Below are positions 16,771 through 23,143 of a DNA stretch of 56,081 nucleotides, piece after piece. The stretch is taken from the NCBI GenBank assembly GCA_934725535.1, contig CAKVBV010000005.1:1-56081 (forward strand), written 5' to 3'. The position numbers and the translations under genes are program-made. The stretch is from an uncultured Bacteroidales bacterium (lineage in GTDB: Bacteria; Bacteroidota; Bacteroidia; Bacteroidales; Paludibacteraceae). Within the stretch, counting starts at the first letter, position 1. The number at the start of each line of letters is the position of its first letter. The notes under the pieces were generated by a model. The model was not told where the DNA came from. It saw only the letters and a list, made by a program, of their open reading frames with translations, and searched no databases.

Positions 16771-17346
16771 ATGAGCATATTACGTCACATACTCCATTTC
16801 ATCTCCCCCTCTTTGAGGGGGCGGGGGGAGTCACCCCTCCCTTGGAGGGGTTGGGGAGGTCTTGCCCTTGTCTTCTTGGTAGCCTGCTCACCTTCTCCCC
16901 AACCTGTCCGCCACCTTCACGACAAGCAGGAGCCGGACTCTGCCATGATGGCGCAGATGCGTTTCAATATGCACATGGCAGATGCCGCCGACCGTGCCTG
17001 CCAGCAAGCGGTTAATGCCGACAGTCTCCGCTACACGCTCGACGATTTCGGCTTCTGGTATGCCAAGACCCTGCGCACTTCAGGCGACACCCTCCGCGCA
17101 GGACAGCAACTGACTATACATCTCATAATGAGCGAGTTGGACGGCAACACCATAGCCGATGTGCAGGACATCTTCACCATAGGTTCAGGCGACCTGCCTG
17201 TTGCTATCAACCGCTCCCTCACACAGATGTGTATGGGCGAGCAGATGACCGTCATCGCACCGTGGTACACCGCCTATGGCATCGAGGGCACATCGCTCAT
17301 CAAGCCCTACACCAACCTACGAATACTGCTAACTACCCAACCATAA
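16771..17346 (+). CDS. FKBP-like lipoprotein with palindromic-element insertions in its signal peptide
   Basis: A 191-residue exported lipoprotein. The C-terminal half (about 95-190) looks like an FKBP-type prolyl isomerase: LRAGQQLTIHLIM, SGDLPVAINRSLTQMCMGE and APWYTAYGIEGT. The lipobox is VFLVAC with Cys at about residue 39. The stretch before it is unusual: residues 12-30 (SPSLRGRGESPLPWRGWGG) are encoded by two adjacent copies of a dispersed palindrome (16803-16830 and 16833-16861). They lengthen the charged n-region of the signal peptide. The gene abuts the DUF4827 gene without a gap. Isomerase activity is inferred from family resemblance only. Confidence 0.75.
   Translation: MSILRHILHFISPSLRGRGESPLPWRGWGGLALVFLVACSPSPQPVRHLHDKQEPDSAMMAQMRFNMHMADAADRACQQAVNADSLRYTLDDFGFWYAKTLRTSGDTLRAGQQLTIHLIMSELDGNTIADVQDIFTIGSGDLPVAINRSLTQMCMGEQMTVIAPWYTAYGIEGTSLIKPYTNLRILLTTQP
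16803..16861 (+). repeat. Two in-frame C/G palindromic elements in a signal-peptide region
   Basis: Copy 1 (16803-16830) and copy 2 (16833-16861) both have a C-run, a short loop, a G-run, then a second G-run. They lie side by side within codons 11-31 of the FKBP-like lipoprotein gene. Confidence 0.82.
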
Positions 17347-17883
17347 ATGACTACGAAACATCTCATAATAAGCCTGTTATCCCTTGTGGCTCTCACGGCG
17401 TGCAGCGACAGCACGTCCTATTCCAACCAACTCGAAGCAGAGGAGAAACTTATCGATAACTTCATCTCCCGCCAAGGCATCACCGTCGTGGACGAAGAGC
17501 CTGCGCAGTGGGGTGAGAAGGTCTATTGGCGTATCCCCGACTACGACAACTTCTATTTCCATCTCGTCAGCCATGGCGACACCGCTTCTGCCGAGGTCGA
17601 GACTAACGACCTCATCAACCTTCGCTACACCCGCTACACCCTTGAGGCGTATGCCGATACCCTGCGGGCGTGGAACACCGACGACTCTGCTTACCCCATC
17701 CAATTCAAGTATTGGACTTCCGACAACAACGCCTGCACAGGCTGGCAGGTCGCTGTCAAGTACATGAAGCATTCGGGCGCACAGTGCAAAATCATCTGCC
17801 CCAGCAAACTCGGCTTCGACTCCGAGAACAGCAGCGTCATCCCTTACGGCTACGACATGAAAATCCAAATAAAACGTTACTGA
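17347..17883 (+). CDS. DUF4827 lipoprotein
   Basis: A 178-residue lipoprotein with signal MTTKHLIISLLSLVALTAC. The family, DUF4827, is known from Bacteroidales. The region YTLEAYADTLRAWN and the end VIPYGYDMKIQIKRY recall the last strands of FKBP domains, in line with the neighbouring FKBP-like lipoprotein. The gene starts at the base after the previous stop and is followed 35 bp later by glmM, the usual partner. Function unknown. Confidence 0.82.
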   Translation: MTTKHLIISLLSLVALTACSDSTSYSNQLEAEEKLIDNFISRQGITVVDEEPAQWGEKVYWRIPDYDNFYFHLVSHGDTASAEVETNDLINLRYTRYTLEAYADTLRAWNTDDSAYPIQFKYWTSDNNACTGWQVAVKYMKHSGAQCKIICPSKLGFDSENSSVIPYGYDMKIQIKRY

Positions 17884-17884
17884 T

Positions 17885-17918
17885 ATTAACTATTAACCAT
17901 TAACTGTTACTTAACTAT
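17885..17918 (+). repeat. 7-nt periodic leader upstream of glmM
   Basis: Heptads ATTAACT, ATTAACC, ATTAACT, GTTACTT run up to the ATG at 17919. Confidence 0.65.
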
Positions 17919-19292
17919 ATGTCACTGGTAAAAAGCATCTCGGGCATCCGCGGCACCATCGGCGGACCCGTAGGAGAGGGGCTTGACCCCGTCAACATCG
18001 TTCGTTTCACAGCAGCCTACGCTACCCAGCGTCGCCGCATGCTGCCCGACAACCGCACCATCGTCGTAGGACGTGACGCACGTCTCTCGGGCGAGATGGT
18101 GGACCTCCTTGTCACTGGCACGCTCATCGGCATGGGTTACAACGTCACCAACATAGGTCTCGCCACCACACCCACCACCGAACTCGCGGTCATCGGCGAG
18201 CACGCAGCAGGCGGCATCATACTCACTGCCAGCCACAACCCCAAGCAGTGGAACGCTCTCAAACTGCTCAACGAGCATGGTGAGTTCCTCACCGACCGCG
18301 AAGGCAAGGAGGTACTCTCTATCGCCGAGCGTGAGGACTTCACTTTCGCCGAGGTGGACGAACTCGGACACATCACCCATAAGGACTATCTCCCCTACCA
18401 CATTCAGAATGTCATGGGGCTCCAACTCGTGGACAAAGCCGCCATCGAAGCGCGCAACTACACGGTTGCCATCGACTGTGTCAACTCTGTCGGCGGATTG
18501 GCTATCCCTGCTATCCTCGAGGCTCTCGGTGTCAAGAACATCATCCGCCTCAACTGCGAGCCGACCGGGCACTTCGCACACAACCCCGAACCCATACCGC
18601 AGAACCTGACACAAATCAGCGACCTCATGCGCGAGGGCAAGGCAGACGTCGGTTTCGTCGTGGATCCTGACGTAGACCGTCTGGCAATCATCTGCGAGAA
18701 CGGCGAGATGTTCGGCGAGGAATACACCCTCGTCAGCGTGGCGGACTACGTCCTCAGCCACACCCCGGGCAACACCGTCAGCAACATGTCCTCCACCCGC
18801 GCACTCAGCGACATCACCCGTCTCCACGGCGGCGAGTATTCCGCCAGCGCGGTAGGCGAGGTCAATGTCACCACCGAGATGAAGCGCACCCACGCTGTCA
18901 TCGGTGGCGAAGGCAACGGCGGCGTCATCTACCCCGCCAGCCACTACGGACGCGACGCACTCGTAGGCATCGCACTCTTCCTCAGCAGCCTCGCACAAAA
19001 GGGTTGCAAGGTCAGCGAACTGCGCGCTACCTTCCCCAACTACTGCATCTCCAAGAACCGTATCGAACTCACTCCCGACATCAATGTCGATGCCGTCCTC
19101 GCGCACGCCAAGGAGGTCTTCCGCAACGAGCGTCTCAACGACCGCGACGGTGTCAAGATAGACTTCGCCGACGGCTGGGTGCACCTCCGCAAGAGCAACA
19201 CGGAGCCCATTATCCGTGTCTATTCCGAGGCGGCCACGATGGCAGAAGCAGACGCCTTGGCACAGCGAGTGATAAAGACCATCAAGGAATGA
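17919..19292 (+). CDS. glmM: Phosphoglucosamine mutase
   Basis: Converts glucosamine-6-phosphate to glucosamine-1-phosphate for UDP-GlcNAc, the entry to peptidoglycan and lipid A. The 457-residue enzyme shows the phosphoserine loop TASHNP, the metal-binding loop DPDVDR, the sugar-binding GEGNGG and the phosphate-binding RKSNTEPIIRVYSE. All alpha-D-phosphohexomutase domains are present. The DUF4827/FKBP-like neighbourhood supports GlmM rather than another mutase, but a broader phosphomannomutase activity cannot be excluded. Confidence 0.92.
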   Translation: MSLVKSISGIRGTIGGPVGEGLDPVNIVRFTAAYATQRRRMLPDNRTIVVGRDARLSGEMVDLLVTGTLIGMGYNVTNIGLATTPTTELAVIGEHAAGGIILTASHNPKQWNALKLLNEHGEFLTDREGKEVLSIAEREDFTFAEVDELGHITHKDYLPYHIQNVMGLQLVDKAAIEARNYTVAIDCVNSVGGLAIPAILEALGVKNIIRLNCEPTGHFAHNPEPIPQNLTQISDLMREGKADVGFVVDPDVDRLAIICENGEMFGEEYTLVSVADYVLSHTPGNTVSNMSSTRALSDITRLHGGEYSASAVGEVNVTTEMKRTHAVIGGEGNGGVIYPASHYGRDALVGIALFLSSLAQKGCKVSELRATFPNYCISKNRIELTPDINVDAVLAHAKEVFRNERLNDRDGVKIDFADGWVHLRKSNTEPIIRVYSEAATMAEADALAQRVIKTIKE

Positions 19293-19374
19293 TTATAAGG
19301 CAGTTGGTAATTAAGTATAAAATTATTAAAGACCAACAGCCCTAATCGTCTCCCGTCACCCTCGTGTCAAACAG

Positions 19375-19418
19375 CAAGGGATACGCAAGGGATGCGCAAG
19401 GGATAGACAACCCTTACC
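19375..19418. repeat. 11-nt periodic array (CAAGGGATRCG type)
   Basis: CAAGGGATACG, CAAGGGATGCG, CAAGGGATAGA, CAACCCTTACC. It shares the flanking TCAAACAG with the array at 25845. It lies in the gap between glmM and the DUF4160 gene. Confidence 0.8.
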
Positions 19419-19475
19419 CTCCCTTTCCGCACCCGACGAGCAATAAATATATTAACATAAATTATATAATCGTAT

Positions 19476-19733
19476 ATGCCAGAGGTAAGTCGTTTTTATG
19501 GTATCATAATCGGTATGTACAATGGTGACCATAACCCGCCTCATTTCCACGTGCGTTACAACGACTACCGCGCTGTGATTGATATTCAGACAGGCGAGGT
19601 GGACGGTAAGTTGCCGCGTCGGGTGCTGGGGATGGTGTATGAGTGGCTCGATTTGCACAAGGACGAACTCATGGCTAATTGGGAGCGCATTGAGAAGGCT
19701 GAAACGATTGTTGAAATTAAACCGCTTGATTGA
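19476..19733 (+). CDS. DUF4160 protein
   Basis: An 85-residue protein of the DUF4160 family. The hallmark is GDHNPPHFHVRYNDYRAVIDIQTGEVDGKLPRRV, here at about residues 17-50 (quoted key part: NPPHFHVRY). It is followed 1 nt later by a DUF2442 gene. The two families often occur side by side, and such pairs have been suggested to be toxin-antitoxin modules; I cannot confirm that here. Confidence 0.85.
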   Translation: MPEVSRFYGIIIGMYNGDHNPPHFHVRYNDYRAVIDIQTGEVDGKLPRRVLGMVYEWLDLHKDELMANWERIEKAETIVEIKPLD

Positions 19734-19734
19734 T

Positions 19735-19977
19735 ATGAACCTTATTTGGATTACATCGGCAGAGTATTTGGGGGCATACCGTCTCCGACTGACTTTCAAC
19801 GACGGTGCTGTCAAGGTTTTCGACGGCAAGGATATGGTATCTCAGCCGCTCTATCGGGCATTGCAGTCGCTGTCGGTGTTCCGTCAGTTCGAGTTGGATG
19901 GTTGGACGGTCTCGTGGGAGCATGGCACCATTGACATTGCCCCTGAGTACCTGTACGAGCACGCCGTGGCAGTATAG
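19735..19977 (+). CDS. DUF2442 protein
   Basis: An 80-residue protein. The pattern YRLRLTFNDGAVKVFDGKD, a hydrophobic middle, and FELDGWTVSWEHGTIDIAPEYLYE is typical of DUF2442. The start at 19735 is chosen because the ATG follows the DUF4160 stop; a longer frame would run inside that gene. Probably co-transcribed with DUF4160; function unknown. Confidence 0.82.
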   Translation: MNLIWITSAEYLGAYRLRLTFNDGAVKVFDGKDMVSQPLYRALQSLSVFRQFELDGWTVSWEHGTIDIAPEYLYEHAVAV

Positions 19978-20024
19978 CCCTCCCGCCGTAAGGGGCTTTC
20001 ATGGAGATTTGTCTGTGGCTTTGC

Positions 20025-20145
20025 AATTAATGGCTAATTACATGGCAATTAATGTTTTATCCTCCTGTCATTGAGCGAAAATTAATGGCTAATTACACGG
20101 TAATTAATGTTCTATTCCCCTGTTACTGAACGGGCAATTATATGT
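20025..20145. repeat. 11-nt periodic array with a 55-nt higher-order repeat (AATTAATGG family)
   Basis: Eleven units of 11 nt. The five units 20025-20079 (starting AATTAATGGCT) are repeated with changes at 20080-20134. It lies between the DUF2442 and surE genes. The same family occurs at 21350, 45610, 46229 and 52704. Confidence 0.85.
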
Positions 20146-20180
20146 TTACAATCCATTTGCGGATAATTATATTTTGATTT

Positions 20181-20939
20181 ATGGAGATACTCGTGACTAA
20201 CGACGACGGCTGGGGCAGCAAGGGCATTGTCACCTTGGTGCGCCTTATGACGCAACTCGGGCACGTCACTGTCCTCGCGCCCGACGACCCGCAGAGCGGC
20301 AAGGGCAACGCCATCTCGGTGCAGCAGCACATGTACCTCCGCCCGCTGGTCAACGACCTCTGGGGCGAGGAGGAGTGGCAGCGCAACGTGGACGTCTATA
20401 CCACCAACGGTACCCCCAGCGACTGTGTCAAACTGGCTATCAATATCCTCTTCGAGGGCGACGACAAGCGCATCGACCTTGTCGCGAGCGGCATCAACCA
20501 TGGTTCCAACGCATCTATCAACGTCATCTACTCGGGCACTATGGGGGCGTGCTTTGTCGCGGCGGAACATGGCATACCCGCTATCGGATTCTCGCTCTGC
20601 GAACACGGACCCGACCCCGATTTCTCGAACTTCGAGCCCTATATCGTCGAGATTGCCCGCAACCTCACGCAGACTCCCATGCCCTATGGCGTCTGCTACA
20701 ATGTCAATGCCCCCATGGGCGAGATACAGGGGGTACGCCTCACCCGTCAGGCGCGCGGACACTGGGAACGCGAGTTGGAGGAGCGTATCGACGAGTACGG
20801 CGACAAATACTACTGGCTCATCGGCGAGTTTGTCAACCATGAGCCTGACGCGGAGGACACCGACGAGTGGGCACTCGCGCACGGCTGCATCAGCATTCAA
20901 CCCTGTACCATAGACAGAACGGCATACGAGCAGATTTGA
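20181..20939 (+). CDS. surE: 5'/3'-nucleotidase SurE
   Basis: A 252-residue metal-dependent nucleoside monophosphatase. The metal and substrate residues are visible in ILVTNDDGWGSKGI, APDDPQSGKGNAIS, TNGTPSDCVKLA and SGINHGSNASINVIYSGTMGAC. Length is normal. The following small membrane gene and lpxB are its usual neighbours in Bacteroidales. Confidence 0.95.
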   Translation: MEILVTNDDGWGSKGIVTLVRLMTQLGHVTVLAPDDPQSGKGNAISVQQHMYLRPLVNDLWGEEEWQRNVDVYTTNGTPSDCVKLAINILFEGDDKRIDLVASGINHGSNASINVIYSGTMGACFVAAEHGIPAIGFSLCEHGPDPDFSNFEPYIVEIARNLTQTPMPYGVCYNVNAPMGEIQGVRLTRQARGHWERELEERIDEYGDKYYWLIGEFVNHEPDAEDTDEWALAHGCISIQPCTIDRTAYEQI

Positions 20940-20949
20940 TAGATATTGG

Positions 20950-21207
20950 ATAGGAGTCCTTATAGGTCTCATACTGCCGGCGGCATTTGGTGCTGCCTAT
21001 ATCGACCATTTCAATTTGTGGTACACGTTCTCTGTCTTTGATTTCAAGGTCATGGGCAGTATCTGGAACCGACTCTTGCAGGTGTGTGTCTTTCCCGATT
21101 TGGCACTTATTTTTGTCTTCTACACCACCGACACGTGGCGTCTGAGCAAAGGGGTCCTTCTCGGTGCCTTACCCTACATCCTCGCCTGCGTCGCCACCCT
21201 GCTGTAG
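20950..21207 (+). CDS. Small membrane protein between surE and lpxB (start codon unclear)
   Basis: An open frame directly after surE encodes a protein of about 85 residues with three hydrophobic stretches: IGVLIGLILPAAFGAAYI, then LLQVCVFPDLALIFVFYTT, then LLGALPYILACVATLL. A membrane protein at this place is usual in Bacteroidales. The coding pattern clearly begins before the first accepted start (TTG at 21016), yet no in-frame ATG, GTG or TTG exists between the in-frame stop at 20911 and 21016. I place the start at the ATA at 20950; a CTG at 20974 is another choice. It may use a rare start, or the start may have been lost. Confidence 0.55.
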   Translation: MGVLIGLILPAAFGAAYIDHFNLWYTFSVFDFKVMGSIWNRLLQVCVFPDLALIFVFYTTDTWRLSKGVLLGALPYILACVATLL

Positions 21208-21282
21208 ATACGAAACAAATTAAAGACATATACGAAACAAGTACCCAATATATCCAAGGCAGGTGTCATACGGTGTTTGGGG

Positions 21283-21303
21283 GACGACGCGTCTCGCGTC
21301 GTC
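21283..21303. repeat. GACGACGCG palindrome, copy 1
   Basis: Perfect 9-bp arms GACGACGCG and CGCGTCGTC around TCT. Other copies: 33956, 41470 and 47739. Located in the gap between the small membrane gene and lpxB. Confidence 0.8.
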
Positions 21304-21349
21304 ATCAAAAGACAGCCTGTCAATGCCCTCGCGAAGATACCATACTATG

Positions 21350-21437
21350 AATTAATGGTTAATTATATGGTAATTAATGTTCTATCATACAGCCATTTAA
21401 TGGAAATTAATGGGTAATTACACGGTAATTATATGTT
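21350..21437. repeat. 11-nt periodic array (AATTAATGG family) upstream of lpxB
   Basis: Eight units in phase, the first AATTAATGGTT and AATTATATGGT. The 55-nt order resembles 20025-20134. With the palindrome it fills most of the 267-bp gap; no other signal seen. Confidence 0.83.
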
Positions 21438-21474
21438 CTCAGGATATGTGTCACACGTTCATTAGTGTAGTGAT

Positions 21475-22827
21475 ATGAAGTATTTTGTCATAGCCGGCGA
21501 GGCGTCCGGCGACTTGCACGCCGCCAACCTGATGCGTTCTTTGTCCTTGGAGGACAAGGATGCGTCTTTCGTGGGCTTGGGTGGTGACAAGATGCGTGCA
21601 GCGGGCTGCGATATTCGCGTGGACTATCGCGACATGGCGTATATGGGAGTCGTGGCGGTACTCGCCAACCTGCCCAAGATTCGCCGTAATTTCCGCATAG
21701 CACGTGCAGCCCTTGTGGAGACGCGCCCTGACGTACTCATACTGATAGACTACCCGTCGTTCAATTTGCGCATGGCTGCCTTTTGCCGTAAGCACCTCCC
21801 GCACACCCGTATCGTGTACTATATCCCGCCCAAGGTCTGGGCATGGAAGTCCTGGCGTGTACACCGCATTGCCCGATACGCCGACGATGTGTTGGGTATC
21901 TTCCCCTTTGAACCTGCCTTTTATGCACGCTATGGCTACTCGTGCCAATACGTCGGCAACCCCACTGCCGACTGCATCCGCACCTGGCAGCAATCCCACC
22001 AAAAGGAAACGGAAGATAATAATATATCCCATCCAACAGAAGAAGCAAAAGAAGAAACAAAAACCGAGAACAGCCGGACAGATAACCAACCGAGTGTGGC
22101 ATCTCAATACTATTCCCCCTCTCTGAGGGGGGCAGGGGGAGCCCACACCCCGACAAAAGAAGAGGAAAAGGATATACAAGGCGGAGAACACCATTCGGAT
22201 TCCGATTTGTTGAGCCCCTCCTTTGGAGGGGTTGGGGAGGTCAGTCAGTCGGTGGAACCTCTCATAGCCCTCTTGCCCGGTTCCCGCCCGTCTGAGATAC
22301 GCCATTGCCTGCCCACGATGTTGGAGGCAGCCCGCTGTGTCGCAGGCACGGATTATCGTATCGTAGTGGCTGCCGCACCCGGGATAGACGATTCTTTCTA
22401 CGCACCCTATCTCCACGGCGAGACACTGACGCGCGACACCTATACCTTGGTCTCCTCCGCCCGCGCGGCTGTCGTCAATTCAGGCACGGCTACGTTGGAG
22501 ACTGCGCTGCTCGGTTGCCCGCAAACGGCAGTCTATTATATCGCTTGCAGTCGTTGGCTGGAATGGTTGATACGTCCTATATTGTTCCGCACCAGGTATT
22601 TTACGCTGGTGAACATCATCCCTCAGCAGGAGGTCATACAGGAACTGATTGCCTCACGCTTCACCGTGAGCAATGTAGAGCACGAACTCCGGCGTCTCCT
22701 CTCCGACGAACACTACCGCCACACCATGCTCACCCGCTACCGTCACCTCTCCCATCTCCTCACCTCCCGCACCGCTGCCCGCACCGCCGCCCATATCATC
22801 TGCCATAACACACATTTGGCTCATTAA
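21475..22827 (+). CDS. lpxB: Lipid-A-disaccharide synthase with an expanded loop
   Basis: GT19 enzyme that joins UDP-2,3-diacylglucosamine and lipid X to form the lipid A disaccharide. Motifs: IAGEASGDLHAANLM, GLGGDKM, YIPPKVWAWKSWR, LLPGSRPSEI and SGTATLETAL. The protein has 450 residues against about 380 in relatives. The excess is a hydrophilic stretch at about 174-259, between GNPTADCIRTW and EPLIALLPGS. It contains SPSLRGAGGAHTP and SPSFGGVGEV, each encoded by a copy of the C/G palindrome (22114-22140, 22213-22242). The insertion falls between the two GT-B domains and keeps the frame, so the enzyme is probably active. Confidence 0.93.
   Translation: MKYFVIAGEASGDLHAANLMRSLSLEDKDASFVGLGGDKMRAAGCDIRVDYRDMAYMGVVAVLANLPKIRRNFRIARAALVETRPDVLILIDYPSFNLRMAAFCRKHLPHTRIVYYIPPKVWAWKSWRVHRIARYADDVLGIFPFEPAFYARYGYSCQYVGNPTADCIRTWQQSHQKETEDNNISHPTEEAKEETKTENSRTDNQPSVASQYYSPSLRGAGGAHTPTKEEEKDIQGGEHHSDSDLLSPSFGGVGEVSQSVEPLIALLPGSRPSEIRHCLPTMLEAARCVAGTDYRIVVAAAPGIDDSFYAPYLHGETLTRDTYTLVSSARAAVVNSGTATLETALLGCPQTAVYYIACSRWLEWLIRPILFRTRYFTLVNIIPQQEVIQELIASRFTVSNVEHELRRLLSDEHYRHTMLTRYRHLSHLLTSRTAARTAAHIICHNTHLAH
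22114..22140 (+). repeat. In-frame C/G palindromic element in lpxB, copy 1
   Basis: C-run, TCTCTGA-like loop, G-run, second G-run. Translated as SPSLRGAGG. Confidence 0.82.
22213..22242 (+). repeat. In-frame C/G palindromic element in lpxB, copy 2
   Basis: Variant with CCCCTCC and GGAGGGG arms, then TTGGGGAGG. Translated as SPSFGGVGEV. Confidence 0.82.
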
Positions 22828-22910
22828 ATCTCTGTGCAGAAATAATCACCCCGTCAAGTACAGAATAGGGTAGGGGAAACCTCGTTTCAGGAGTAGGCAA
22901 TCTACGAGTG

Positions 22911-22949
22911 GATAACGAGAGGATAGCGAGTGGATAGCGAGAGGATAAC
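22911..22949. repeat. 11-nt periodic array (GATAGCGAG type)
   Basis: GATAACGAGAG, GATAGCGAGTG, GATAGCGAGAG, then GATAAC. It is the reverse complement of the units at 5749 and 54371. It lies in the 316-bp gap before ftsK, which also holds the ftsK promoter and an AT heptad stretch. Confidence 0.8.
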
Positions 22950-23016
22950 TTTCTCTTTTTGTATCAAAATAGCACAATTTAATAGCACAACAATGAACGG
23001 CAAAGCGGCAATATCA

Positions 23017-23048
23017 TTTGCGATAATGAGAAAATTTTCGTAACTTTG
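23017..23048 (+). promoter_or_regulatory. Bacteroidota-type promoter for ftsK
   Basis: TTTG at 23017-23020, a 20-nt spacer, TAACTTTG at 23041-23048. The leader to the ATG is about 88 nt. Confidence 0.87.
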
Positions 23049-23105
23049 CAGGCTAATCTCGAACTCGTAGTTCGTAATTAGACATCAGACAGACGAATAG
23101 TTGCA

Positions 23106-23140
23106 ATTCATAATTCATCATGTATAATTCATAATCAGTA
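23106..23140 (+). repeat. 7-nt periodic leader upstream of ftsK
   Basis: ATTCATA, ATTCATC, ATGTATA, ATTCATA in heptad phase, ending a few bases before the ATG at 23144. Confidence 0.65.
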
Positions 23141-23143
23141 TAG

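Noticed and set aside
17922..19184. 420-codon open frame antisense to glmM
   Set aside because: Shadow of a strongly biased gene; the plus strand has every GlmM motif.
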